A DNA stretch of 64,000 bases from a bacterium (GCA_030432695.1 JAUILN010000010.1:297603-361602); one strand, 5' to 3'. Positions 33,862-43,580 are shown, counted from the stretch's first letter. The notes: generated from the letters alone by a model not told the origin. Made by a program: numbers and translations.

Positions 33862-35660
33862 GGTCGACCTCCCTCGCGGAGCACCCACCAGTCGGCGGCG
33901 AGCAGCAGCACCAGCAACAGCGCCAACAGGCGGCGCTCCACCGTGCCGGCCTCGATGCGGGCCTCGTCATCGTCCTCGTCGCTCACCGCGGTCGCCTCCT
34001 CGACGAAGGTCTCGCAGCCGGTCAGGTCAGACTCAGGAGGGCTGGCGAAGCGCACCGCGTACTGCTGGAGTTCCTCGCCACCCGGTCCGAGCAGCCGATG
34101 CAAGCCTGGCTGGCGCGCCTCCCAGGTCGTCGTGCCCCGGCCGCGCCCCGGCCACTCACGGCCATCGGGGTCGACCAGGGTCAACGCCGGGCCGACCGCC
34201 ACCGCGTCGCGCGGCCGCCACTCGAGGAACTCGCCGACCTGCAGGTTGACCCGCGACGGCCCGGGCGCGCGGTCGCGGACCCGCCGCGCCAGGTTGTCGA
34301 TCAGGATCGGCCAGTCGGGCGACGACGGCAGATTGGTCCGCAGCGGGTCGAGGTTCAGGTGCAGGCGCAGGCCGCCACCGCCGGCGCTGCGCTGCGCCTC
34401 TTCGCTCAGCAACACGTGTTGGCCGGCGAGCAGGATCGGGAAGCCGGGCAGCGGTCCGCGGCCCGAGGTCCAGACCACCCCGTCGAGGGTCACGCCGTCG
34501 GCCAGCGGGTGGCGCCGCTCGATCAGGTACGGCCCGATCCAGGGGTCGGTGCCGTCGCCGACCGGTGCGACGACGATCTCATGGCGGCCGGGACCGATGC
34601 CGACCGGCGCAGGCACCACGCGGACGTTGGCCTGCGCGGGGTCGTCGACCAGCACCACGCCGCGCAGCGCCTTGGCGACCCGCGGCAGCTCGAGGCGCAG
34701 CGCGGCGTCGTCGGCCAGGCCATCGACGCAGAGTGCCACCGGCACGGTCGGCTCGGGCAGCAGTTCGGCGACGTCGTCGAGCGCGAGACCATCGTTCTGG
34801 ACGCGCAGCTCGACGTGGTAGGGACCGACGATCCGCGGCACGTCGACGGTCAGTCGTGCGGGACGCGACGGGTCCTCGATCGCGACCTCGGCCACCACCG
34901 GCGCACCGGCCTGCGGATCGAGCGGTGCGACCACCACGGTGCCGGTCCGCGCCCCGCCGCCCCAGCCACCGACATCGGCCAGGATCCGCTCACCGCTGCC
35001 GGCATCGACCCGCCGCACGCTCAGGAACCCGACGTTCGGCGCAGCGCGCCCCACCCCGACCACGTGCACCTCGGGCGGTGCATCGGCCACGCGGTGGTCG
35101 GTGACCAGCCAGATCTCGGCATGGCCGCTGCCGAGTTCCACGGCGAGGTCGAGGGCCGGGGCGAGGTCATGGTCGGTGCGCCGCGGCTGCCAGGCGTCCA
35201 ACACGCCCTGTGCGCCGGCCCGCAGCGCGCGCGGACCGAGCATCACCTCCGGCCGCGGGCCCGAGGCGATCACCGTGACCAGCGCGTCCGACGACAGCTC
35301 GTCGAGCTGCTCGCGGACCACCGCCACGGCCCGGTCGCGGGCAGTCTCCTCGCGGCCGGCGCCCATCGACGCCGAGTCGTCGAGGACCACCACGAGGTGC
35401 GGCGCGTGGTCGGCGAGACCGAAGCGCGGGCCGGCCAACCACAGCGCGACCAGCACCGCGGCGAGCACCTCCAGCCACAGCGACGCGGTCTGCAGCAGCC
35501 GCGAGCGCTTGCGCCCGGCGCGCGCCGCGAGTCGCTGGGGATCCCAGAGGAACAGGCCGGCGACGCGCACCTGCGGCAGGCGACGACGGAACAGGTGCAG
35601 GGCGATCACCGCCGGCACCGCGAGCAGGGCCAGAAGGCCGAGGGGCGCGGCGAAGCTCAT
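33858..35660 (-). CDS. BatA-type membrane protein with vWA domain
   Basis: The 600-residue protein begins with the BatA N-terminal domain (GLLALLAVPAVIALHLFRRR, then LPQVRVAGLFLWDPQRLAAR), a second membrane segment (LWLEVLAAVLVALWLAGPRF) and a vWA domain with LVVVLDDSASMG as metal-site motif. The rest is beta-rich and ends in a membrane segment (LLALLLVLLLAADWWVLR). vWA proteins of this type occur with MoxR ATPases and DUF58 proteins. It overlaps the DUF58 stop by four bases at 35657-35660 and the next vWA start at 33858-33861, so translation is coupled on both sides. Confidence 0.8.
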   Translation of the reverse strand: MSFAAPLGLLALLAVPAVIALHLFRRRLPQVRVAGLFLWDPQRLAARAGRKRSRLLQTASLWLEVLAAVLVALWLAGPRFGLADHAPHLVVVLDDSASMGAGREETARDRAVAVVREQLDELSSDALVTVIASGPRPEVMLGPRALRAGAQGVLDAWQPRRTDHDLAPALDLAVELGSGHAEIWLVTDHRVADAPPEVHVVGVGRAAPNVGFLSVRRVDAGSGERILADVGGWGGGARTGTVVVAPLDPQAGAPVVAEVAIEDPSRPARLTVDVPRIVGPYHVELRVQNDGLALDDVAELLPEPTVPVALCVDGLADDAALRLELPRVAKALRGVVLVDDPAQANVRVVPAPVGIGPGRHEIVVAPVGDGTDPWIGPYLIERRHPLADGVTLDGVVWTSGRGPLPGFPILLAGQHVLLSEEAQRSAGGGGLRLHLNLDPLRTNLPSSPDWPILIDNLARRVRDRAPGPSRVNLQVGEFLEWRPRDAVAVGPALTLVDPDGREWPGRGRGTTTWEARQPGLHRLLGPGGEELQQYAVRFASPPESDLTGCETFVEEATAVSDEDDDEARIEAGTVERRLLALLLVLLLAADWWVLREGGRP

Positions 35661-36463
35661 GCCGGTACGAGAACCTCCTGACGGAGCAGATCCCCGCCGA
35701 GCATCGCGTCGGGTTCGGCGGCGCGGACCACCGCGAAGGTGCCGCCGATGCGTCGGGTGGCGTCGGCGAGGTCGTCCTGCAAGCGGCGCAGGCGCTGGCG
35801 GTAGGCGGCGATGGTCGCACGGTCGAGCACCAGGTCGGCGGTCTGCGGTGACTCCACGTCGACCAGCGTCGCCGGCCCGGTGGCCAGCGGATCGAGTTCC
35901 CAGCCATCCAGGAGCTGGACCACGAACAGGTGGGCCGCGCCGGCGGCGATGCGCTGCAGGGCGGGTGCGGGGTCGTCGGGCGTGAGGAAGTCCGAGACCA
36001 CCACGCGGAGGCTGCGTGGGAACAGCGGCGAGCGCGGCAGGAGCGCGGTCGGCGGGCGGTCGAGTGCCGTCTCGCGGGCCGGATCGAAGGTCCCGCCACC
36101 GGCTTCGAGGAAACGGACCCGGCCGCCGCCCTGGCCGGCGCAGAGCCCCAGCGCGTCGATCAGGTCGCGGAGCGCCCGCGCCTTCGCGTCGCGCACCGCC
36201 ATCGAGGCCGAGCGGTCGACGATCAGGTCGACGACCGGCGCGACCTCCTCGCGGTAGAGGCGAACCGCCAGCCGGTCGGTGCGGGCATAGGCACGCCAGT
36301 CGACGTGGCGGGGATCGTCACCTGGCTGGTAGTCGCGGTGGTCCTCGAACTCGACCGACGAACCGAGGCCGCGGCCGAGGCGCTCGCCGTGGGTCCCGGT
36401 CAGCGCACGGCGCGGCACGGCGAGGCCGAACCGGGCCGCGGCGATCCGGACTTCATCGCGCAT
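35657..36463 (-). CDS. DUF58 protein
   Basis: The ATG at 36463 (MRDEVRIAAARFGLAVPRRA) is preferred; it overlaps the permease stop by eleven bases, while the longer frame to 36643 lies wholly inside the permease gene. The 268-residue protein has the DUF58 core: EFEDHRDYQPGDDPRHVDWR, AYARTDRLAVRLYREE, VDLIVDRSASM. DUF58 proteins pair with MoxR AAA ATPases and vWA proteins; they may be the substrate or adaptor of the ATPase. No membrane segment is present in this version. Confidence 0.85.
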   Translation of the reverse strand: MRDEVRIAAARFGLAVPRRALTGTHGERLGRGLGSSVEFEDHRDYQPGDDPRHVDWRAYARTDRLAVRLYREEVAPVVDLIVDRSASMAVRDAKARALRDLIDALGLCAGQGGGRVRFLEAGGGTFDPARETALDRPPTALLPRSPLFPRSLRVVVSDFLTPDDPAPALQRIAAGAAHLFVVQLLDGWELDPLATGPATLVDVESPQTADLVLDRATIAAYRQRLRRLQDDLADATRRIGGTFAVVRAAEPDAMLGGDLLRQEVLVPA

Positions 36464-38051
36464 CGTCGCCCTCCGCACCGCCTGCGGCCACCAGGGCCTC
36501 GGCCGGCGCATCGGCCGCTGCAGCGAACGCCCGATCCCGCTCCCGACGGGCTGCCGATGCGTCCATGGTCGTCCGCCAGCCCCGAACCGCCGACAGGAAT
36601 ACGATCGGACTGACGAGCATCCCGAGCAGCACGGGCACGGCATACAGGTTCCCGTGTCGATCCGCTTCCGCCAACGTGAAGAACGGATTCAGCGTATGGC
36701 CCGCGTGCCAGTCGAGGTCGATGCGGCCGCTGAACAGCAGCTCGAACACCAGCGGCAGGATGCACGCCATCGCGATTCCGAACAGCACCAGCGCGAACGC
36801 GATCACGTTGCCGCGTGGGTTGGCCACGAGCCGCGCCCGAAGCACCCGCGCGGCGCAGCCGTAGAACACCGCGTAGCACCACGCTCCGACCAGCGCGCCG
36901 ACCCCGTCGTCGTCGAAGCCGGACGTCGACCGTACCCACACCATCGACAAGCTGATCGCGACCACGGCGCACGCCATCGACGCCGTGAAGGCCAGGCCGC
37001 GGTCCCCGCCGGGCAGGAAGAATGCCAGTAGCCGGGCCCGGCCGGGCCGCGGCGAGACCGTCGCCCGGACGCGCGGCGAGAACTCGGTGTGCTCACAGCA
37101 GGCGTAGAGCCAGATGGGCAACAGGATCAATGCGCCGAACGCACCGGTGTAGGGCACCGCTTCATCGACATGGCGTGGCTCGACCGCGAGCCCCATCCAC
37201 ACCGGCATCAGGAGGCCGGTGAACAGGGCATACATCCGGAATGGCGTCGACCGGTTCTCGTAGGTGTGGGCCAACGACACCGTCGCGATCATCGCGAACA
37301 GGACCAGGCCCAGGATCATCAGACCGAGGGTCGTCGCCACGGCCAGCCACACGTCGGGGTCCGAGCCGAGTTCGGCGACGATCTGCGGCAGCTCCATCGC
37401 CCCGCCCCAGGCCCCGAAGGTCGCGACGATCAGCGTGATCGAGGTCAACGCCTGCATCAACGACTGCAGGACCCGGTTGCGGCCGACGGTCGCCATCGCC
37501 ACCGCGAACGAATTGGCGGTGATGCTGGCCAGGAAGGCGGCGACGATCGTCACCGCGATGGTCGGCACGTCGACGCCGCGCAGCAGGAAGGTCAGCGCCA
37601 TCACCGGCGCGAACATCGCCAGGAAGACCACGAACTGCACCACGCCGGCGAGCGTCTTGCCGAACACGATCGCGCGCGGCCGCAGGCGGGTCAGCGAGAT
37701 CTGCTCGGCGAGCCCACCCTGCACCTCCTGGCGCATCGACTGGAACGACGCGACGGGCACCATGAAGATCGCGATCGGCACGATACACGCCACCACCGTG
37801 GAGAAGGCGCTGCGGCCCTTGCCGCGCATGTCCTGCCCGGCCCAGGCGAAGGCGAAGCCCAGCACGCAGACCGCCACGGTCGACAGCGCCAGCATCCCGA
37901 AGAAGCCGCGGCTCGACAGCGCCTGCAGGATCTCGCGGACCAGGATCGGATTGCAGCGGTCGCTGAGCGCCTGCCAGCGGTCGTAGCCGTCGGGGTCGAC
38001 GCTGTGGTCGACCGGGACGATCTCGCGCGGTGCGGTTCCCACGTCGCTCAT
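36453..38051 (-). CDS. ABC-2 type transporter permease
   Basis: The 532-residue membrane protein has about ten hydrophobic segments (for example GFFGMLALSTVAVCVLGFAF, VVACIVPIAIFMVPVASFQS, VVFLAMFAPVMALTFLL). A cytoplasmic loop LRPRAIVFGKTLAGVVQF is typical of ABC-2 permeases. It partners the ATPase encoded just before it, with an ATGA overlap at 38048-38051. The operon also carries a large membrane protein with GldG-like placement, so the ABC unit may resemble Gld-type systems. Transported substrate is unknown. Confidence 0.75.
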   Translation of the reverse strand: MSDVGTAPREIVPVDHSVDPDGYDRWQALSDRCNPILVREILQALSSRGFFGMLALSTVAVCVLGFAFAWAGQDMRGKGRSAFSTVVACIVPIAIFMVPVASFQSMRQEVQGGLAEQISLTRLRPRAIVFGKTLAGVVQFVVFLAMFAPVMALTFLLRGVDVPTIAVTIVAAFLASITANSFAVAMATVGRNRVLQSLMQALTSITLIVATFGAWGGAMELPQIVAELGSDPDVWLAVATTLGLMILGLVLFAMIATVSLAHTYENRSTPFRMYALFTGLLMPVWMGLAVEPRHVDEAVPYTGAFGALILLPIWLYACCEHTEFSPRVRATVSPRPGRARLLAFFLPGGDRGLAFTASMACAVVAISLSMVWVRSTSGFDDDGVGALVGAWCYAVFYGCAARVLRARLVANPRGNVIAFALVLFGIAMACILPLVFELLFSGRIDLDWHAGHTLNPFFTLAEADRHGNLYAVPVLLGMLVSPIVFLSAVRGWRTTMDASAARRERDRAFAAAADAPAEALVAAGGAEGDDAR

Positions 38052-39010
38052 TGCAGCCTCCCGCGCGTCGCGTGCATGAAGATCTCCTCCAGGTTCACAC
38101 CCCGGGCCACGAACTCGACCACCCGATGGCCGCCGCCCACCAGCCGCGCCAGGAGATCCGCGGCCGCCTCGTCGTCACCGCTGAAGGTGAACTCCAGACG
38201 GTTCTCGACGATCTGCGGCTCGTGGACGAGAGGCTGCGTCAGCAGGTAGCGGTGCGCCGCGTCGAGGTCGCCGAGGACCCGGAGCAGGATGTCCTGACGC
38301 TCACGCACTCCGGCGGCGATGTCCTTCAGGGTGCCGCCGAGCACGATGCGCCCCTGCTCGATGACCACCACTCCGGTGCAGGTCTCGGACAGCTCGGCCA
38401 GGATGTGCGAGCTGATCAGGATCGCCGCGCCCTCGGCGGCCAGCTCGCGGATCAGGGCACGGAACTCGATGCGCGCGCGCGGGTCGAGGCCGGCGGCCGG
38501 CTCGTCGAGGATCAGCAACGACGGCTGGTGCAGCAGCGTCTTCGCGAGGTGCAGACGCTGGCCCATGCCCTTCGACAGGCCGGTCGCGGGGCGGTCCTTG
38601 AAGTGATCGAGACCGCAGAAGTCGGCCACCGCACAGACGGTGCGCAGTCGCTCGCGGCCGCGCAGGCCGTTGGCCCGCGCGAAGAAGTCGAGGAACTGCA
38701 TCACGTCGAGGTTGGCGTACGGCTCGAAACGGTCCGGCATGAAGCCGACCCGGTCGCGAACCCGGCGCGGGTCCTCGAGCACCGAACGGCCGTCGACGAA
38801 CGCATCGCCGCCGTCGGGCAGTTCCAGCGTCGCGCAGATGCGCATCGTGGTGGTCTTGCCCGCACCGTTGGGTCCGATGAAGCCGGTGATGCTGCCGCGA
38901 GGCACCGCGAACGACACGTCGTCGACGGCGCGCAGCATGCCGAAGCGCTTGGTCAGGCCGCGGACCTCCAACACCGTCTCGCTGGCGGTCGGCGTGATGA
39001 GCTCAGTCAA
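38048..39010 (-). CDS. ABC transporter ATPase
   Basis: The start is the TTG at 39010, which lies in the stop region of the upstream gene (eight-base overlap) with GGAGGAC just before it; the longer frame to 39403 is inside that gene. The 320-residue protein has Walker A GPNGAGKTTT, a Q-loop near GFMPDRFEPYANLDV, the signature GLSKGMGQRLHLAKTL, Walker B LLILDEPAAGLDP and the switch His in ISSHIL. It hydrolyses ATP for the permease at 36453-38051. The C-terminal part (FTFSGDDEAAADLLARLVGG) is the usual ABC-2 ATPase extension. Confidence 0.9.
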   Translation of the reverse strand: MTELITPTASETVLEVRGLTKRFGMLRAVDDVSFAVPRGSITGFIGPNGAGKTTTMRICATLELPDGGDAFVDGRSVLEDPRRVRDRVGFMPDRFEPYANLDVMQFLDFFARANGLRGRERLRTVCAVADFCGLDHFKDRPATGLSKGMGQRLHLAKTLLHQPSLLILDEPAAGLDPRARIEFRALIRELAAEGAAILISSHILAELSETCTGVVVIEQGRIVLGGTLKDIAAGVRERQDILLRVLGDLDAAHRYLLTQPLVHEPQIVENRLEFTFSGDDEAAADLLARLVGGGHRVVEFVARGVNLEEIFMHATRGRLQ

Positions 39011-40841
39011 CGAAGTCCTCCTCGCCGAGGCGGCCGAACACCAGGTGGGCACCGCGCAGCTCCTCGGCGTCGAGGCCGAGGTCGTCGTGGGCGACCGGCC
39101 GCTCGGTGCGGACCAGGTAGTGGCCCGAAGGGAAGCCCTCCGCATGAGCCACCCCGACGGTCTCGACACCGATCCGCCGGGCGAAGGACTCGATCGGCGC
39201 GATGGCGTAGGTCGAGGCGGAGGACGCGACGGGCGCCAGCGGCATCCGGGTCCAGGCGGAGAGCGATCGACCGAGCAGGTTCCGCGCGGTCTCCAGATCG
39301 ATGGGTTCCACCCGGCCCGGGGTCGCGACGTTGGCGAAGAAACGCCCGTTCGCATCGCGGACGACGACCGACCCCACCTCGTCGACGACCGGCAAGGCCG
39401 CATCGGCGAGCACCTCGTAACCTGCCGCCTGACCGCGGCGGAATCGCAAGCGGCTGCGTTCGGTCGTCACACCGGCTGTCGCGAGCGGACTGATCGAGCG
39501 CGACGGCACGAGCGAGCCAGCGAATCGATTCCCGCCTTCCCACTGCAGGGCACGGCCCTGCTCGAACTCGAGGATCGGCAGCGCAGCGAGTGCGGTGCCC
39601 GCAGCGGGTCGCAGCTCCGACGCACCGAGCGCCGCGTAGACCGAGCGCTGCGACCAACAAGTCGCCTCGTGGGTCACCTGGTCGAGGACTGTGAAGCTGC
39701 GGTGGGTCTGCTTGGTGCCCAGGCCCTCGGCGAACAAGCCCCACAGCAGGATCACCGCGGTCACGCCAAAGCCGAGCGCCGGGACGGTCAGGAGCAGCAT
39801 CGGCAGCCGGCGAGCCCGCTTGTAGTGGTAGTAATTCCAGGGGCCGGCGACCAGCGCGAAGCCGAGCAGGATGAGGAAGAACAGTCGCAGCGGGACCTCG
39901 CCGAGCCCGGGGATCTCGAGGGTGCCGAACGCCCCCGACGCGAGCGGCGCGGCATAGTTCTCGGCGGCGCCGGCTCGCTGCTCGCCGAACGAGCGGGGCA
40001 GGAATCCGGCGAACGGGCTGGAACCGGAGCTGGTCCATCTCGCGCCCGGCAGGCCGCCGGATTCGACATAGTCGAGAGTCAGCAGCGTGCCCATGCCGAC
40101 CGGCTGAACACCAGTCCGCTCACCGGAGTCGGGCACACGTTCCTTCAGGGGCCCCTCCGGCAACCGGTCCGCATCCACGACGACGAGGCTCCCCCCGCTG
40201 CGCAGCAGTTGATCGAGCACGGACTGGGCGACCGCATCGAAGCGCAGGTCCGCTCCGTCGACGACCACCACATCGGCACCCGAGAGCAACCACCAATTCG
40301 GAGGCAGGTCCTCGGGACGCACCGAGCGGATCTGCTCGGCGCGGGAACCGAACAGATCCTTCGACGCAGCGTGCCACGAGCCCTCGTCGAGCCGCGCGCC
40401 GACGAGCAGCAGCGACCAGGCGGGCGGATACTGGAACGAGATGTCGACTCCCGACTGAATCGTCTCCTGGGTCCCACCGGTGCGGATTCGGTAGTAGCCG
40501 TCGGCTCCGACCATCGGGATCGGCAGGAACAGCTGTCGGGACTCGCCGGGTTCCAGCTCGACGCCCAGCGAACTCCCGACCCGGTTGCTCCAGTACGAGT
40601 CGAACTCGACGTCGGCGCTGCGCACCCGCGAGGTCTCGTTGCGCACATCGACCCGCAGGTAGGCCCACGAGCACTGCCGCACGCCGGGGCGCACGTAGTC
40701 GATCTGGTAGCTGACCCGCTCGCCGCCGCCGAAGTCGATGCGATGCGAGACCTGCTGCGCCGGGAGTGCCGCGACGCCATGGAGGAGCGCGAGCAGCAGT
40801 ACGAGCAGGACGTGCGCGCCACGTGGATCGCGTCGACTCAC
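39003..40841 (-). CDS. Membrane protein of the MoxR/ABC operon
   Basis: The 612-residue protein has a signal peptide (VLLVLLLALLHGVAALPAQQ), a long periplasmic beta-rich part and a pair of membrane segments at about 320-375 (LRLFFLILLGFALVAGPWNY and LLTVPALGFGVTAVILLWGL). A further large domain follows. Residues about 155-250 (LLSGADVVVVDGADLRF, VLDQLLRSGGSLVVVDADRL) resemble a class-I glutamine-amidotransferase-like fold, as seen in GldG-type and vWA operon proteins. Its start overlaps the MoxR stop by four bases (40838-40841). Function is unknown. Confidence 0.65.
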   Translation of the reverse strand: MSRRDPRGAHVLLVLLLALLHGVAALPAQQVSHRIDFGGGERVSYQIDYVRPGVRQCSWAYLRVDVRNETSRVRSADVEFDSYWSNRVGSSLGVELEPGESRQLFLPIPMVGADGYYRIRTGGTQETIQSGVDISFQYPPAWSLLLVGARLDEGSWHAASKDLFGSRAEQIRSVRPEDLPPNWWLLSGADVVVVDGADLRFDAVAQSVLDQLLRSGGSLVVVDADRLPEGPLKERVPDSGERTGVQPVGMGTLLTLDYVESGGLPGARWTSSGSSPFAGFLPRSFGEQRAGAAENYAAPLASGAFGTLEIPGLGEVPLRLFFLILLGFALVAGPWNYYHYKRARRLPMLLLTVPALGFGVTAVILLWGLFAEGLGTKQTHRSFTVLDQVTHEATCWSQRSVYAALGASELRPAAGTALAALPILEFEQGRALQWEGGNRFAGSLVPSRSISPLATAGVTTERSRLRFRRGQAAGYEVLADAALPVVDEVGSVVVRDANGRFFANVATPGRVEPIDLETARNLLGRSLSAWTRMPLAPVASSASTYAIAPIESFARRIGVETVGVAHAEGFPSGHYLVRTERPVAHDDLGLDAEELRGAHLVFGRLGEEDFVD

Positions 40842-41857
40842 CGCAGGCCCTCGGGCAGCGCGGCACCGACCGGATCGACGGCCTCGAGGAGGGCGGCCAC
40901 CACGTCGCGGGGCCCCACTCCGTCGAGGCGGGCGGCGTGGTCGAGCACCAACCGGTGGCCGATCGCTGCGCGGGCGACCCGCTGCACGTCGTCGAAGTCG
41001 ACGTTCGGGCGGCCGGCGAGCAGTGCCGCGGCGCGGGCCGACTCACCGAGCGCGATCGCGGCGCGCGGGCTGGCGCCGTGGCGGATCCAGGCCTTGCAGC
41101 GCTCCGGACACGAGGCGCGATCGGGGTGAGTCGCGGCGACGAGACGCGCGACGTAGCGGGCCACCGCCTCGGGCAGGAACACCGCGTCGACCAGCTCGAA
41201 CAGCTCGCCGAGTTCGGTCTCGCTGAGCGCGCGACCGATCTCCGGCGGCGTGCCGCGACGGCGGGTGGTGAGGATGGTGGTCATCACGTCCTCGCTGACC
41301 GCGGGCACCTCGACCTTGAACAGGAAGCGGTCGAGCTGCGCCTCGGGCAGCGGGTAGGTGCCCTCGAGTTCGATCGGGTTCTGCGTGGCGAGGACGAAGA
41401 ACGGCGCCGGCAGCGAATGGCTGTCGCCGAGCACGGTGACCCGTCGCTCCTGCATCGCCTCGAGCAGCGCCGACTGGGTCTTCGGCGAGGCGCGGTTGAT
41501 CTCGTCGGCCAGCACGCAGTGCGCGAACAGCGGGCCCGGCTCGAACACGAACCGGCGGCGGCCGTCTTGCTCCTGCAGCACCGGTCCACCGGTGACGTCC
41601 GAGGGCATCAGGTCGGGAGTGAACTGGATGCGACGGAAGGACAGGCCGAGCAGCGTCGCGAGCGACTTCACCAGCTCGGTCTTGCCGAGACCCGGCAGGC
41701 CCTCGAGCAGGACGTGGCCGCGGGCGGCGAGCGCGATGGTGGTCAGGTCGCAGAGGTCGTCCTGGCCGAGGATCACGCGGGCCATGCCGTCGCGAAGCTG
41801 GTGGAGCAGCGCCTGACCGCGCTCGACGCGCTCGGGAGTGAGGAGGGACTCGGTCAT
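40838..41857 (-). CDS. MoxR-family AAA ATPase
   Basis: The 339-residue protein starts at the ATG at 41857. It has Walker A LEGLPGLGKTELV, Walker B VLADEINRASPKTQSALLEA with the MoxR helix insert, sensor motifs (ATQNPIELEGTYPLPEAQLD) and the C-terminal lid (RHGASPRAAIALGESARAAA). MoxR ATPases act as chaperones that activate or assemble vWA-containing partners. Here three vWA/DUF58 genes follow in the same operon, which fits. The upstream gap of 68 bases holds a palindromic repeat (41880-41920). Confidence 0.9.
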   Translation of the reverse strand: MTESLLTPERVERGQALLHQLRDGMARVILGQDDLCDLTTIALAARGHVLLEGLPGLGKTELVKSLATLLGLSFRRIQFTPDLMPSDVTGGPVLQEQDGRRRFVFEPGPLFAHCVLADEINRASPKTQSALLEAMQERRVTVLGDSHSLPAPFFVLATQNPIELEGTYPLPEAQLDRFLFKVEVPAVSEDVMTTILTTRRRGTPPEIGRALSETELGELFELVDAVFLPEAVARYVARLVAATHPDRASCPERCKAWIRHGASPRAAIALGESARAAALLAGRPNVDFDDVQRVARAAIGHRLVLDHAARLDGVGPRDVVAALLEAVDPVGAALPEGLR

Positions 41858-41879
41858 CGAGGGGTCCGTTCGTCGATCG

Positions 41880-41920
41880 TTTCTGTCGTAGTCGGTGCCA
41901 GGCACCGACTGCGACAGAAA
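41880..41920. repeat. Extragenic palindrome 1, GTGCCWGGCAC core
   Basis: TTTCTGTCGTAGTCGGTGCC pairs with GGCACCGACTGCGACAGAAA around a single central A, with one mismatch in 20 pairs. It starts five bases beyond the stop of the coiled-coil gene (TGA complement at 41926-41928) and before the MoxR start. A related palindrome is at 44100-44136. It may work as a terminator, an mRNA stabiliser or an extragenic repeat. Confidence 0.7.
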
Positions 41921-41925
41921 AGGGC

Positions 41926-43476
41926 TCACCGGCCGCCGGAGGGCGGGTCGGAGAAGAAGCGGCGCACCGCCTCGCGATGGCGCGGGGCCAGCGAGCGGCG
42001 GAAGGTGCTGCGGCCGGCACCCTCGCCCGCGACGCCGCCTGGGCCGGTCGCGCGGTCGGGGTCGGCGGTCGGGTTGGCGCGGCTCACGCCGATGACCTGC
42101 CAGCGGTCGGGCACGGTGTTGCCCTCGGCGAGTTTCTCGGGCTTGAGCTGCGCGATGTCGATGTCGGTCTGGTGCTCGAACTCGAGGGTCGCGTCGCCGC
42201 GGCCTCGACCAAGTCCGCCGCGGCCCGGCACGCCGCCTTCCTGGCCTTCGCCGTCGGGAGGGGTGGGATCCCAACCCTCACCGACCGCGCGCTGCTTACC
42301 GCTGCCCTCGCCTTCGCCCGTGCCGGCCCCGCCGGTCCGACCCAGCCCCTCCTGCTCCAGCAGGTCGCGCAGGTTCTGCAGCTGGTCGGGCGCGATCTTG
42401 GCGTCCTGGCCGCCGCGCTTCATCCGCTTGCCGGCCGCGCCCTGCAGCGCCTCGGCGAGCTTCTGCAGCGACTCGGTATCGAGCCCGAGGTCGGACGGAT
42501 CGAGGCCCTGCCCCATCTCCGGTGCGCCGGCCCCGCTGCTGCCCTCCTGCGACTGCTGGCTCTGCTGCTCGGCGAACTGCTCCAAAGCCTGTTCGAGCGC
42601 CTCGCGCTGGTCGGGCGGCAGGTCCTCGAGCAGGCCGAGGTCCTTGGCCCGCTCGGCGAGTCGCGCGAACTGCGAGGCGTCGAAGTCCTCCGCGCCGCGG
42701 CTCTCCAGCTCCTTCTTCAGTTCATCGAGCCCGGCCTGCACCGACTGCAGACCACCGAGTCGCTGCGACTGGTCCATCGCCAGGTCGTCGCGCAGCGCGT
42801 CGACATCGCTCCAGGCAACCGGGTCGCCGGTGAGCAGGCGTTCGTGGAGGTCCTTGGCGCGCTGCTCCAGCTCGACGCCCTCCTCCTCGCTGACCGCGCC
42901 CTGCTCGAGGGCCAACTGCACCTCCTCCAGGGTCTCCTCCACCGCCAGCTCGAGAGCCTGCCCGACCCGCGCGCGGATGCTCTCCGGCGTCGGGGCAGGC
43001 AGCCAGCTCACGCCGAAGACCAGCAGCCCGGCCGCGGCCACCTGACCGGTCGGCCGCCGCAGTTCGACCCTGGGTCGCGCCGCCACCGCAGCCCGGCGCA
43101 GGTGGTCGGCCAAACGGTCGCCCCAGGCCCCGGCCTCGGCGTCGCGCGTCGCCAAGAGGAGGCCGCGCGAGCCGGTCCGTCGATCGACGTGGGCGGCGAG
43201 GGCCCCGAGGTCCAGGTCGCGGCGCCGCACCTGCCACACCGCGTAGCCGAGCGCCGGCACCAGGCCGAGTGCCCACCCGGCCGTCGGCGGGAAGCTGACC
43301 GCGAACATCCGGGCCGCCACGCAGGCACTGCACAGCAGCACCGCGATGGTCAGCGTCGCGAGGGCGAACGCCCGCAGCCCCACCGCGAGTCGCGACCGCC
43401 GGCGCAGCGCCAGAAGTTCACGCCGCAGCTCGGGACGGTCCGTTCGGGAGGGTTCGCGCTGCAGTGTCTCGGTCAT
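41926..43476 (-). CDS. Membrane-anchored coiled-coil protein, head of the operon
   Basis: The ATG at 43476 (MTETLQREPSRTDRPELRRE) is preferred over upstream starts. The 516-residue protein has two N-terminal membrane segments (FALATLTIAVLLCSACVAAR and GWALGLVPALGYAVWQV). It is followed by a long Glu/Gln/Leu-rich region that should form coiled coils (ETLEEVQLALEQGAVSEEEG, QREALEQALEQFAEQQSQQS) and a Gly-rich segment. It has no recognised enzyme motif. It heads the run whose next gene is MoxR. Function is unknown; a scaffold is plausible. Confidence 0.65.
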   Translation of the reverse strand: MTETLQREPSRTDRPELRRELLALRRRSRLAVGLRAFALATLTIAVLLCSACVAARMFAVSFPPTAGWALGLVPALGYAVWQVRRRDLDLGALAAHVDRRTGSRGLLLATRDAEAGAWGDRLADHLRRAAVAARPRVELRRPTGQVAAAGLLVFGVSWLPAPTPESIRARVGQALELAVEETLEEVQLALEQGAVSEEEGVELEQRAKDLHERLLTGDPVAWSDVDALRDDLAMDQSQRLGGLQSVQAGLDELKKELESRGAEDFDASQFARLAERAKDLGLLEDLPPDQREALEQALEQFAEQQSQQSQEGSSGAGAPEMGQGLDPSDLGLDTESLQKLAEALQGAAGKRMKRGGQDAKIAPDQLQNLRDLLEQEGLGRTGGAGTGEGEGSGKQRAVGEGWDPTPPDGEGQEGGVPGRGGLGRGRGDATLEFEHQTDIDIAQLKPEKLAEGNTVPDRWQVIGVSRANPTADPDRATGPGGVAGEGAGRSTFRRSLAPRHREAVRRFFSDPPSGGR

Positions 43477-43567
43477 CGGCGCTCCAGTGACGGGCGGACT
43501 ACCCAGTATTCTTCCCCGGCAACCCGTTGGGAACGAGGCAATCCTCCCGATCACGGGGGTGCGTGTC

Positions 43568-43573
43568 TATTGT
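43568..43573 (+). promoter_or_regulatory. Candidate -10 box for a leaderless parvulin mRNA
   Basis: TATTGT lies seven bases before the ATG at 43581, with no Shine-Dalgarno. The spacing matches the boxes before gpmA and other genes of this window. Confidence 0.4.
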
Positions 43574-43580
43574 GCCGCGC

